A DNA stretch of 64,000 bases from Atrichornis clamosus (taxonomy: Eukaryota; Chordata; Aves; Passeriformes; Menuridae): the NCBI GenBank assembly GCA_013400975.1, contig WBMZ01003467.1:186001-250000 (forward strand), written 5' to 3'. Shown in pieces: positions 46,926-60,500 of this stretch; the first letter of the stretch is position 1, and every line of letters begins with the position of its first letter. The notes under the pieces are model-generated. The model was not told the origin of the DNA, made no database searches, and worked only from the letters and a program-made list of their open reading frames with translations. The translations under genes and the position numbers were made by a program.

Positions 46926-49900
46926 CTTACCTGTCATGCAGTAAGGAGCCACTTCAGTTATGAAATACCACTTGCATTTAGAAGTCCACCTTTTTGAAAG
47001 TGTAAGCATTTTTGTTATTTGCTACAAGGAAATGAAGGATGAGGATTGCAGAGAGCGAAGTGAATAATCCAAATCTGACATTGGGATTTGGTAAGGGTGT
47101 GTTCCTGACGGGGTAGTTTTTTTCAAAGAAGTGTCTAATGATTCAGGTGGAATTACTTGAAGTTCAGAGAAGTTTAGGTTTGGTGCCTCAAAGATACACA
47201 GCTGCCCAAATCCTTAGATTAGGTATTACGTACCTGAAAATAGACAGGGGTAAAATACTGCTGACAAGCACTGTTAAGTAATTTTCTGATCTGCTCTGGT
47301 GGCTGATAAGTGTGCTGGTGAAAGTTTACTGGGAGGCTGGAACAGGAGTGAATATGTTTGCTGCATGTATTTGAATGAGCCGTTCTCGGCGCAGCTCTAA
47401 GCAGAGCATGTTTTTACTTGCTCTCACTTATTTTTTTTTCCATTGTTCTTTAGTTTTATTTTTCAGTTGGTTCCTTAATACATGACATAGTGAAAGTGTG
47501 ATAAATCTGCAGTCTGCTCTGAATGCAGCTGTCTGCAGAGAGATCTAGCTTAAGTTATGCCAACCTGAGGTAGTTCTGTTTGTGCCAACAATGACACCCT
47601 GTACCACAATTTTAATACAGAATTGCATCTTTTTTTTCTTTCTCAAAGCCAAGAAGACACTTTAAGTGGGCTGTAGCATTGCAACAGTACTTATGTGTGT
47701 GTTGTATGGAGGAAGGGTTTTTAAGGCTTATCAAATATGTTTAAAAGGAAAGACCAAATAATATTTTCTGCAAGTAAGACTGACTGTGAGAAAACTTTGC
47801 TGAGCGTGGTTTCAAGTTCTGATTTTGCTTATTTGTGCTTATTTAAATCTAACATATTTGCACTGAAGTCATTGGAGCTGCACAGAATTAAACGATTGCA
47901 GAATTTACATCAAATGGTCCTCAGAGCTGTTTGTGCTGCTGTAAGCAGTTACAATTCATAACAGTAAATGAGCTAATATGTGTATGGGAGATTCTTTTTG
48001 GATAGTGTGAGATACAGAGACTGTCAGTCCAGTTCTCATGAATGGAATTTTCTACATCAACACTGAAAAACATTTCATTTCCTCTTAGTGGAACTTGGAA
48101 AACTTAGAGGAAATTAACTTGTATTTAAAAGAAAAAAATTCCTTCATATGTATCGGGGTGATATTCTGTGATTTTTTTTACAGTCCTCAATTAAGGCATA
48201 AAGCTGACAATCTTTCAAGTCATTTCTGTCAGACAAAATAGGCCTAATGTTAAGAGGCCCTGTTACTGCAAAACTAGCCTTTTCTCTTTCTGGTCCAAGG
48301 AGCAGAAACAATGTTTTATTTGGATTGTCCTATCTCTAGGCAAATAACAACTTGCACGTACACCCTTTGAACTAGTGAGGGATTTGATGCATCGTTTTGG
48401 TAAACTAACAGTATTCCACGCAAAGAATTAGATTAACTCTGTCTGACATTAGATGTGATGTGTTCGATCAGAGATTTTCCTTAGGCAACAGCAAACCACA
48501 AAGCTAAAGGAAATCAAAGCAAGAATCGAAACATTTTATGGAAAGCCATCAGTCTCTTTTCTCCCTTGCAACCTCTCTCCATTTCTCTGATTAATAGATT
48601 TTATTCATTTATTATTGTGAATCTTCAGTCACCTTCAGCTGAAAAGAGCATGACCACATGGCCAAATACACATTTCTAGGAAAAAAAGGTATTTCTGTAA
48701 GCCCAAGCTTGCTATTCACTTTTTTTCTCCTTCATTAGAATAACACAATGTGTGTCTAATACTGGTTCTTCAAGACTGTTGAGCTTCTAAAGACTGTTGT
48801 ACTCGCTTGCATTTATGAGATCCAAAATATATACTTAGCATATCCAGTATGTATAGCACTTAGTGTGTGATGATGACGTAAAAATCATACATTGCTGATA
48901 CTGATATTTAACCATGAGATAGGAGGATGTATATCCATGTACAAACAAATCTACTGGCTAAGCTGGAAAATATTTAAACTTCACTGACTTCATACAGGAA
49001 AAGAAATTAAGTATAAATGCTTTCATGGGCATAGAAACAAAAAGAAAGAAGTCCATGGTTGGTCAGATTAATTTTTCACAAACAATATCCTTTGCAAGAA
49101 GAGCGGAAAGATAAAATGCAGCTTAAAGCTTTGATAAGGAGCTATTAAATGACTTCTATTTCTGCAAAGCTGTTCCAATAAGATAACATAAGAAGCAAAC
49201 ATCATAGGAACAGTAGTCAATATACAAAAGGTTGGTTTCAACCTAGCAGCAGCAGTTTGTGTGACACAGGCTCAGGCTGCCAGCGTGAAGCCATGTCCTT
49301 TGGTACAATATAGAATCGTGAATGCAAATCAATCTCTGCTAGCAGAAGTAAAGAGAGAGGCTATAGTGCTTTAGACTAATTCCATATAGATGAATGCAAG
49401 CCAACTGTTCAATTTCTTTATGCCTGTCACTAGTCTTGACCAACATGACCAAAGCCAGGTCTGACACTAAAAGCTAGAGTGGATAATGGCCTTTGGCTGT
49501 TATATTTGTACTCAGAGTCTTTGTGATATGTCATCTTTATGGGAGGCTACAAACACAAAATGTACAGGCATTGTGAAGAGCATCCTACCAGCATCCAAAG
49601 TACTGTTCTGTAGGACCTTTGCTGTGCTCCACGTCCATGGAAAATTTCATCCTCTATTGTGCAAGATATGTGAATGCCGTCCAGTGAGTACCTTGTCAAA
49701 ATTCAATGACTGAGAAACATATTTGGGTGTGGGCACTTGCAAGATGTGTTAGCACCTGCCTGTCACTTGCCCTGCAGGACCTGACCACACGTGTGGCCTC
49801 TGCTTGCTGCAGTTGTGAGGTGAGGGGTGTTATTTTAAACTGCTTGCTCTGATGTAGTGGGGATGCGGGTAGCTGCATAACATAGAGGGCCAACAGGCTG

Positions 49901-52900
49901 TCACATGCTACTGTCCAGTGTCAGGACCACTTTCAGTGCTGTCCTAATCTCCTGGTGTGCTCTTCAGTGGAAATTCTCAGTCCTTTCCTTTAGTCTGCTT
50001 CATTAGGACATACCTTTGTAATAAGTTGATCTTCAAAAGTAAAAATTGTTTATTATGTAGATACCTGCATGTCACACTTTGAAAAGGAGGAGGAATGTAG
50101 ATTACAGACTTCCTGAGTGAGAAGAGTGTGTGCCACAGAGTAATTTGAACTGTCTCACCTTGCTCTTACTTTGTCTCTTTCAAAGTGTAGGTTTAACCTA
50201 GCTTGGGACAGAGCTATTTCTACTGTACATGAAGTCCACATCCCTCTCCTAATGTAAATCTGCTATTAGGGATAAGCCCTCAAATCCATTCTCAGTGGGC
50301 ACTGCCAACAGTTCTCCTTCTGGGTCTTAGGAAGCATGAATGACAACATGAGCGTCAACACTGGAGTGGCATCATTGCCAGCTTTGTCAGGAACCTTTCT
50401 ACTCTGGAGGAGAGCAGCCTGGACTGTATATTTTCCTCATTTCTCAGTCAGGCTCTTGCTGTACCTTTAACTAGAGTGTTTCTAGCAGAGCCCACTTTTG
50501 CTTTCCAGGCTTCAGCAACCATGCAAATATGTCCTGCAGTGGGATCCAAGAGGCACTACAAACCTACAGGCCTAAGGGATTCAAGTATCCTTTCCCAGGC
50601 AGCAACACAGTTTTGAGATGGTGATTTTCTGTGGCAAGGTGGGCTAGGAAATGGACTTTTCAAAAAAGAGTGACAGTGTCTGTGTTCCTGGGTGGTGGAG
50701 TTCTAGCAAAAGACTGATGTTACACTATCTGAAGAACAGACACTGTGGGATAGCTGCTGGAGGATTGTTCTTCTCAGATCCAGTCATATAGCACTTGTGC
50801 TTGCAATCTACTGTCAAAGTATGTCCAAAGAGTACTGACTTTCTACTGTCTTATTTTAGTAACACAGCCCAGACTTTGTTACCAGGAATCTTGTTTGAAC
50901 CTTTTAATAAAGGTAATTTGAGGTGCCACAGATTTATAGCAAGCATCTTGCTTGAGGACTGTAGGAAGGATAGAAGGGATGGCCTTTGATTAGTCCCTGC
51001 CTTACTTCCTGAAAAAACCATGGTGATAGTGCTGAGTGACCTTTTCATCCTGTGAGCTTGGTGTTCATGAGGAATCTCTACATTTGGAATAGCATGGAAG
51101 GCAGCGAGGCATCCTGTGTCAGCAGCATGCGGGTGACATGGAGGGCTCTTTCACTAGAGCCAAATAACTTTGCTACAACTGGGCTGAAAATGGGCTAAAA
51201 AGTTAAAACGTGTTTGAAGACAGAGTGGAAGAACTGCTGTGTCTAGCGTTTAGTCGGTATGATGGGTTAAGCACTGTCCTTCCTCTCTTTTATAGTAAGT
51301 CCTGCTGGCTTGGGTTGCTCTGCTGCTTCTGTAAGCACCTGCAGCTGAGGTGGTTTTTCTCTCTGCTGAGCCTCACAAGTGCAGGCACAGTGAGCATGCA
51401 TAATGGTTAGTTTATTTAGCAATGTCCAGCCCAAGTAACACAAGTCCTTACCTCACAACTCTTTTTTTTTTTTGCCATATATCAGTCATAGTAACAGCAG
51501 TGGCAACAGGTACCACCAGTGGAAGTACTGCTACTAATGCACACGTCACATAGTCTGTGAGTGGCTGCTCTATTGGATCTAGGACATGGAACTTTTATTT
51601 CCTTGTGTCTCCAGCTGAAATTTTTGTTCTGTGTTTGTACGGTATATAGCACAGACATGGCCAGTACTTCAAAGCCTGTCACATAAACAAGTCTTGCAAA
51701 TAGGCAGGGTAAGTAAACAAGGGGGATATTTTTGATCTATGTTTAGAAAAAGTTGTCAGTGCCTGTCAGCAATTTCACCCATGTTCAGTGCAGCAGGATT
51801 GGAAGTGGAAGAATGGGATAGCTCAGGGGATGCCTAGGAAGAGCTTCAGCTAACTGAGAAGCTGCAAGAGGAAAGCACAGAGCTCCGGTTAGAAAATCTA
51901 ATGGAGGATATCTCTAACGGAGATAGAAGAGCCTGATGTGATGGGCAGACTGGAGATGTGAATAAAGGTGCAGTATCGCAACAATTGTAGCTGAACTCCT
52001 GCGGGCTGCCATGGTCTTCTCTCCTTTGAGGGCTGAACCAGACAAAAACCGAATCCTTTTTTTAAGGATTATTTTTCAGCAGTCTCACCTCATCAAACAA
52101 TTGCAGAAGCAGCAGTGCTAGCACAAGTGAGGTAAATGGTAGCATGCAGAGGAGAGCAAGACTGCATCTGCCCAGGTTCAGATTAAACCACATAGCTGTG
52201 GAATCACACACCAGCCTTCTGACCCTGAGTCAGAAATAATAGATGCAAGGGAAGCAGCCTCACATGTTAGGAGTTGACTTCTTTAGTGCTGTGAGCTCTG
52301 CAAGTAGCTAATGTAATCTTGCTCTTAGGGACTAGACTTGAACAGAGCATTTCAGTGGTAGAAATAGATGGTGGGATATACTCCCTTGTGTGGAACAACA
52401 TGCAAAACTTGAAACTTGGTAGTAGCAATAAACTCTAGAATTGTCACTTGTCTCTAACCTAGACATCTTGAACGAACAGTGATATACTTACTTGGGATGT
52501 AGCTACTCACAGGGGAAAATCCTTTCCTCTGTAGCCAGATAGAACAGAGCAGCCAGAAATATCTGATTACTGTTGTTCCTGCTCTGAGACAAAATGGAAT
52601 TTATCATCTCTGTTGCAAAGATGTCCTATTTTAACTGAATCATTTCTACCTACTCTGTGTCTTCTCCAAAAAGCCTAGTGGCAAAAGAATTTTATTTTAA
52701 CTAAAAACTAAGAAGAGGGAAAGCCAAATGTGCTCTTGAAAGCTAATCATTCTGTCTGTAGAAGGAATTGTTTTCTAAATAACATAAGTTCTTGCAGTCT
52801 ACTAGTACCAGAGTGCTTTGGGGAATTATTCTAAACTCTAGTCTTCAGCAAAGTAAGCTTTCCTGCAGCCAAGTATTAAACTCCAAGCTTTATTTTTATC

Positions 52901-54885
52901 TACAGTTTTCTTGGCAAACTGTAAGTTTATGTTTGGCATTTTATTTCCCTCTACGATCTTCTATCTTTGGTTTGCATTACACTTTGCAGAGCTTAGGGTT
53001 TATACAGGGCTTTGGGTGGGTGATATAAATTCTAATAGGTTTTTATATAATGTAATTTAGAAGCTTAAACAAAGAAAGCCACATTCCGTACTGGAAGATT
53101 TGTGCAGAGCTTTGCTGAACTTATGTTAATGTTGAATTAACAACTATTTTCAGTAGTGCTTTGCTTTTGTTTCAAATGAAACTGTAATGGAGAAGAAGGT
53201 GGAGACCACATTTCTTACTGAAATGCAACACACGGGTAACACTTCAATATCTTGGGTGATCTGAGAATAGAGGCCAAACTTGGGGCCCTAACATTGTAAT
53301 TATGTATATTTTCTTTGAGAAACCAAATCCTAGCTACCTTGTTGTTATAGAAAATTTTAGTGTGTTGAATTTCTGAAAATGTTTCTCTGCAGCTATAATA
53401 GTAATTTTTTATTAAGTAGAGAAAAAAGTAAGTGTGTATAATGATTGCAACACTGTATGTTCTTATTCTACCTTGCAATTAGGGATCAAAAAAGTATGTT
53501 ACAATTATTGGTTGTACTAAGTCAGAACTGATTGTGTAAACATGACTTCTGTATCTGCTCATGTAAATGAATGTTTTATTCACTGCTTGAGCAGGTCTGA
53601 CTATAAATGAAATTGCCAAAATCGCTCCAAACCACACCACAGAGTGGAAGATAAAAGAGTTGTCTCTGTGTGTTTTTACTTTGACAGAACAATATAAATA
53701 AAAGCTTAACAAAAATACTGATGGGGAGATGAGGTGGACGGCCAAACCACAGTGCCTGTTACCTTCAAAGTTCAGCAGGATGGTGGCAGTTTTAAACTAG
53801 GAAGTCTCATGTGGGTTTGTTGAACAGACTTCTAGTACTGGTTTAGAGCCAGAAGTTGGAAAGGAATAAAATAAGAACCATTTCTTGGCTATAAATAGCA
53901 GCTCCCATAAAAGGCAAAGAAGAATCATAAAATGTCAGCAACTATCTGAGAGTACATCTCTATGGACTCTTTTTCTCACCAGAGTTATTAGCCTCTGCAG
54001 AGTTCCATGCTAACGTGCCAACTTGGTTCTCAGTTCAGAATAACCTCATGTCTGGCCAGCTTTCTTCCCTCCATCTCTCCCTGCACACTTTTGAGACGAT
54101 ATACTGCTATTGCTTAGGCTGTGCATGGACTGCTTGACACAGATGCAGTCAAGCCAGGGTAGCCAAAATGATTTATACAAGCTGCAAATCTTTAGTAAGG
54201 AAGGCTTTTGCTCAGTGTGTGTCTCATTCAGAGAAGAATGAAATGACAGAGACTGTGTTTGGCTTTTTTTACCTCTTCTACATCCAGGCCAATATGTTTT
54301 TCTATTAGACATAGTTAGTAAAGGTCTTTATAATCAAATAATGTTGGCGTATTAGAACTACAAATATGGAAGGAAAAAATAATTTGTAAGCTCAAATAAA
54401 ACAGATAAACAGGCTTCAGGAGAGTTACGTGTTGTATATGGGATCTTGAAAGTGGGTATGTGTTAATTGTAAGTGCAAATATGCCTTTAGACCACTGGTG
54501 CAAATCATCAAAGTTGACATCCTAAAAATCAGCTTAGCCTAGGTTGTTTTAGGTAATACTGCCATTGTCCTATGATATTTTGTACTTTTGGCAGCATTCT
54601 TACTTTGGTGCCATAGGAACTTCCATTGTCCTGGGGATGGTGAGAATATTTGTTTCAAAAAATCTTTTTCTATCCATTGATGAAATGCTTAAACCGGGAT
54701 AGTGAACATTATGGGGTTTTTTTAAATAAGAAAAAATCTGAAAATATTTTGAAATTAGGGGTGAATAGGAGTTCTGTGTAACTCTTCACAAGCTCTTCAC
54801 AACTAGTGAATCTTCTGATGTGACTCAGAGCCATTGCTTTGAGTTAATATTCCTACCATGGAAATAATATTCATGACACTTTCAA
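46926..54885. other. No gene recognised
   Basis: Nearly 8 kb of A+T-rich sequence with no open frame above about 90 codons and no recognised repeat other than a poly-T tract at 51462-51473. Donor-like GTAAGC (47943) and GTAAGT (51295) follow short open frames but lack convincing partner exons. Confidence 0.35.
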
Positions 54886-55006
54886 GAATCACAGAGTCAT
54901 AGAATTGGACAGGGCTCTGAGCTACCCAACCTGCCTATTGCAGGGGGTTGCAGGAGATGACCTTCAAAGGTTCCTTCCAACCCAAGATATTCCATGATTC
55001 TGTGAT
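54886..55006 (+). mobile_element. Short CR1 3' tail with an inverted tail fragment at its left end
   Basis: From about 54909 the + strand reads GACAGGGCTCTGAGCTACC, then AGATGACCTTCAAAGGTTCCTTCCAACCCAAG, and ends CCATGATTCTGTGATAC, a typical CR1 3' end. The bases just before it, AATCACAGAGTCATAGAATT, are the same kind of terminal repeat in the opposite orientation. Confidence 0.85.
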
Positions 55007-57509
55007 ACCGTGACTGGGGGAGTAACACAGGGATCATTGTCTTGCTTTAAACTTTAGACTGGGAATACTTTAGCAGATGCAACAGTCACCAAAGTAAGCA
55101 AGAGTTTTGTAAGGATCTGACTTGAAATGAGAGTTACGAGTTAGATTCAAGATTTATGCCTATTTTCTTGGGTTCTTTTCGTGTCTTGTAAGTATCTTTC
55201 AAAGAAATCCACTTACATAATCTGTTTTCACAAATTTTCTCTTTCCTTATTATTTATTTAAACTTAATTTATTTAGATATTGCTTCCTCTTTAATATTTT
55301 TCATAAATGATCTAACATCTGATTTTACTGAAGTCCTTGGCATGAACTCCTGAGCAAATGTGGTGTATGAGACTTTCTGTTATGGTAGGTGACCTGCATG
55401 GTCACAAAGATAAAAGTGTCTCAAGAAATTTGACTTTTCTATTATCAGACAGGAATTTGAGACTGTCCAACTATGCTGCACCTTTAAAACAGACCATAGT
55501 AAAGAAGTAGCATTGTGAAGAGTATAAACAGCACTTTAGCAGCACAAAGACAGTAGTGTCTATCCCATGTACTTGTAAACCTGTACAGAAAACACTTTTT
55601 GCAATATGAAATACACTGGAAATTAACTCATAGTACAAAGGCATTTTGAAGGAACCTGAGTGGAAGATGAATGTGTCAGTACAGTAAGATGATTTAGGAA
55701 GGCAGGACAAAATTTTAGTGCTGTAAATTCAGAGGAGGAAAATCCAAGCAGCTCTTTTCTGTCTAAATTTTGATATCGATAGACTCCAACTTGCTTTCTC
55801 ACCTCATCCCTCACTAATATAAATCAATGAAACAAAGCCAATTTTGATATAAAACAGTTGCATTTTACTAAAACTGGAAAACTGTGCCCTGGCTATACAT
55901 TTTAATCCTTTGCTAGACAAATACAAGTGCATTTGCAAACTTTTTCTGAACATCTGTGATTTTTCTTTGTCTGGATTGGTCTGCAACTTCACAGGCAAAT
56001 TGTTTTGCAATAGCTGTGGAACTAAGGTGAAGTCCATATTTCAGATCTGAAACTCTTAAATGCAACTTCTCCATAATTGGAAATTCAGTGCCTAGATGTC
56101 TGTCAGGGCCACAGCTATTTGTATCTTGCCAAAAACAACTGGCTGATGGGATGTAATCTGACTCTAACTCGGTTACCAGAGTGCTGCAGAAACATGTGTT
56201 CCATTTGTTGACAGAACAATTGTCCTGGGTAGCATTCACTTACAATTCCGTGCTTTCATAAATATTCCAAGAACTTGTGTTGTACAGCACAGAAAGTGCA
56301 GGTAGCAGTTTCCATTTTCACTGTGATGGCCTAGGGCCATCACTTCTAAGCACACTGCCAGCTCACTTAGCAAATCCTCTAGACTGGAGTACAGGCAATT
56401 TAGGAATTGAGACAGGTCATGCTGTACCTTGCTTTCCTTAACTGGCCATTCTCATCTCTGTCTGCTTTCTTCTTGTTCTAACCCTCACAGCTTCTTTGTC
56501 CAAAATTGTCTAATGGGTGGGATTTGTGTCGTGGCAATATCCAGACCGGAGATAGAATAAGTCATTAGAATTGAAAGCACACATGTGGAAGAGTCCTGAA
56601 AGACAAGAACAAGAGTGTACTTTGATAATGGCTCAAGAAAATTTTCACCTGTGATCTTTTTTTTTCTAGGCTCTTTTGTGGACATCCTACCTCTTAATAC
56701 AATCTGATGAATGCCTCTTCATTAAGAAAAAGATATAAGGGTAGATCAGATTGCAAGGGCCTGGAAAGTATTATTTTGTTTCATGTTATCTATTGGTGAT
56801 TGTTAAGGAATCGTTTTAGCTAAGAAGGATATTCTGAGGGACAGATTTATGCTGTAATCTCTTCCTCCTGAACAGTGCAGCTACATTTGCCATTGATTCC
56901 TTTTCCTTTCAGTTGAGACTCTTTAATGTAGTATGTTGTAATGGTAATTGTTCTTTAGAAGTCTTGGAGAGGAGAATTGTACTTTCTAGAAGTCACATTT
57001 ACACAAGGGACTTTGACAACAGTTCCCTCATAGGGGAGGTTATAATCTCTGTAATTCCTAATCCAATTTGCATTACGGAATACATGCAACTCATTAGCAG
57101 CACTGTCGTCTTAAAGTTAATTACTGCATAACTAAATGTGGGACTTGTATTTGACTTGTAAATAAGTGTTCCCTATATCCATGATCCTCCAAGAGTGTCA
57201 GAAAACCAGAGATAGTGAGGATGATGATTTGTGCAGTATTTCTATTTAAGTGAGGGGGGAAGCAAAACAGGCCACCCACTTCCTCCCCCAAAACATCACA
57301 AAGCTGTGCCTAGTGGGATGTGTAACCTTGTTTGCATCAGTCGTGTCCTTCATTCACAAACACTTTTTTCACTATACTGACCATGCTCTGTTAGAAACAA
57401 CATTCAAATCTATTCTCTCTCAGGAGGGCAGGAGTGAAAGAATTGCTTTCCTGTTTTATTTGTATCTTCTTGCTTAATTCCCCTTTTAAAGTAAAGGCTT
57501 TCTAACTCT
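55007..57509. other. No feature recognised
   Basis: A+T-rich background with no recognised repeat. Overlapping - strand frames of 77 and 108 codons at 55804-56239 have no recognisable motif. Confidence 0.35.
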
Positions 57510-57582
57510 TGTGGAGAAAATAGAAATATATAGGGTTATGCTTTAATGTGGAGAAAATAGAAATATATAGGGTTATGCTTAA
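57510..57582. repeat. 37-bp tandem duplication
   Basis: TGTGGAGAAAATAGAAATAT and the bases after it occur twice in direct succession with period 37, the second copy lacking one T. Downstream, 57680-57732 shows another near-duplicate AT-rich motif (AATTATTTAAATRTTAAAG). Confidence 0.92.
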
Positions 57583-60500
57583 TGTAAGAGAAAAAGGCAA
57601 TGTTTAATAAATTTGATAATATTCCATAAAACACTTAAGTTGCAATCTGTAATTAAAGAATATTTTTTATTTTGATTTATTATAATTATTTAAATGTTAA
57701 AGAGTTATATTAATTATTTAAATATTAAAGGGCTGTAACTTTGTTGTGCCACTGTCTTCTGTCTCTAAGTACCTCACTTCTCAAGAGCTGAAACTTCTTA
57801 AATATAGAAGAAAAGAGTCTGAAGTTAGGCATTCCTTTTGGCTATTTTCTTGGGCAGAAAACAAAGACCACAACAGCAAGTTGAAAACTTTGTATGTATT
57901 AAAGATATTTCATTTGGAAGTGACTGTATAAATATATTTCCTATCTATTTTTGAGTAAAAAAGAAAATTATGTTAAAGCAGATCATATTACAGCTGTTTA
58001 TAAAGGTATAGTCACCAGATCCTGGGTGAAGACCTTGTGGTATGACATTGTGAGACAGAAGTGCTGACTCTGAAGGCATTTTATGTGTAGATCATTGGCA
58101 TGTGGTATATTGGGTGTTTTGGAACTGAGTCCAGAGGGTGTCCAAACTCATTTAGAACTTGGCTATTCATCACAACAGGTATGATTAAACTCCCTGGGGT
58201 GATGGAAGAAAGATTGTGTGGGAAGAATATGATCATCTGGAGAGCCTTATGGGAAAAGAGATTTGGTGTTCCATATTGCACAATTTGCCTCAACTACCTG
58301 GAACCCAGGATATATTAATATCTTTGGTGTTTATTTTCTATCTTCTTTCAGTGCATGTGAAAAATTTTTACAGAAGTTGACTAATCTTTAATATTCTTCC
58401 TTGACTGAGGAACAGGTTAAAGGTTAAACTGATGACTTTAGGCTGAGTAGGGCTATAATAAAGGGTACTGATTGTTTTGGTGGTGTGAAGGCCTGTATGG
58501 GTGAGGTTAAAATATTACACTGAGAGCCTGTATAGAAAACAAGGAATAAGTGCATCTGCGAAATGTGTGAGACCACAGGATTGGAAAGAACTTCTTGGAA
58601 TCTTTCCTTGGAAGAGTCTTCTCCTACTGCAGGCATTTACATGTTAAAGTCCTTAATTACTACTTCAAGGTCTATCTTAGACTAAGTAGTTTCTGGCTTT
58701 CTCAAGGTTGCCCTAGACCTGTTCTAAAAGGGTTCTCTAGATTTCATTCTTCTGATGTCTAGAATCTTTTTCCAGCCTAAATTGTGCCAATATTGTCTTT
58801 TATGTTAAACAACTGTTTCTTTCTTTTTCCTGGGGAAAAGGTAAATATCTTGGCTACCACAGAGCTAAACCATGTGAAAGTGGAATGTCAGGAAGGCCTC
58901 TTCCAGTAAGCTGGCTATGGTGATGCTAAATTGGCACTGTGATCCAGTGAGCGTTAAACATATGGTCAAGTTTGAGGATGGATTTCACTGCTTTTCTATA
59001 CAAGGGGTACATTTCAGATATTGCACACGACCTGGATGGGGTAAGAAATACAATTTGGTGTTAAAAATCAGCTGCATATATTGTGACATTTACAGAAATA
59101 TAACTGAAAATTTCTTTGAAGTCTGCTACTGCTACTGTTGATGGTCAAGTTCATTATTTGTGTTACTGTAGTAGGACAAGGTACGTATTTTTAAAGGTGG
59201 TATTAAGGAGGGATAAATAGCAATAGATGGACACACATTCAAGACGTTTGGTAGTTTGTTAGAGACCTTTCATACTATCTGACCATGACTTGTAAAATGA
59301 CTGGGTTCTGTACACTGAAGTTAGTAAACATTTTCCTTCTATCAAAGGTCTGTACCAGAAAATTATTAAGCAGCAGATTTTTCTTTTCTTCTTTTTAAAA
59401 GACAACGTGAAACAAACTTCCCTAGACTAAAACTTGTTTTTGAACTATTTAACAGCTCAAACACACATCTGATTTAAAATGTGTATTCTTTCTCTCTGTG
59501 TGGAAGAAAAAAAGAAATAATAAGACAATTGATCTTTTAAAAGAAGGAGAATTGAGGTGAGAAAATGAAGTGGAAGTGATTTTATTCATTAAGTAGCCTG
59601 TCTTGGCTTGCTATATACGTTTCAAATCTACTTTACTCATCTGAACCTGTACTCGTTTAAGCTAGTGATGGTAATGATGGTGACATCATCCTTTTGTTTA
59701 TACTGAAATCTCTTTTGAGCGCAATCACAAAAGAGATAGTTTTAGGAGATTGATTACTCCTCAACTTTGGAATTTGGTAATTTTGGTATACCTCAAACAT
59801 GATGTACTTGTCCTCTAGTCTGCTTTTTTCTTAACTTCAGATTATGAACTCATCAGGCCTGTGATTATTTCTTCATAAGCATTTAAAAACCATATAGTAC
59901 ACTAAACCTCCTGGAAAGAAACAAGAATAACTTTGATCCTTGACCATATGAATTTACAATAAACATTTAGTCACAATTTTGCATTTAATATTATACCCAC
60001 AAACTGTGCAGAGATGAGCACTCAATATTTGTAAATCTTAGTTAAGAATCTGCCAGAATGTGCAGGTTGCTCTTAGTTTTGATTTGATCCTGTTGTTCAG
60101 GTGCCTTATGACATGGGCTTCATTTACACACTTGCTTCAGTTTTGGCAAGATCATTCATACTGCATTCATCACAGAAAATATGACAGCATTTACTTAATG
60201 AACAACTTCTAGGTGTTTTAATTGTGCAGACTTAGGATGTATTTATTTGTTATTTGCTGCTCTGGAATGATATTACTGTTTTTGTTTTCTGCTTTTTACT
60301 AGTATTCAGCTTTATATAACTGTTTCTTTTACAAGCACTGACTTTCGTGACAGCTTTCACAAGTGTGGGAAGGGGGATTTATCCTCTTGTAGATAGCTAG
60401 CCAAACAATGCCAAGTTTCAACTGATCTTCAGTATTCAATTTTAGACATCTCAACTGGTAATTTTTTTATGTGTTAAATATTGTATGACACTCATCCTCA

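Noticed and set aside
46608..47009. 133-codon - strand gene
   Set aside because: Its middle is the decayed CR1 reverse transcriptase C-terminus; the ends are chance extensions.
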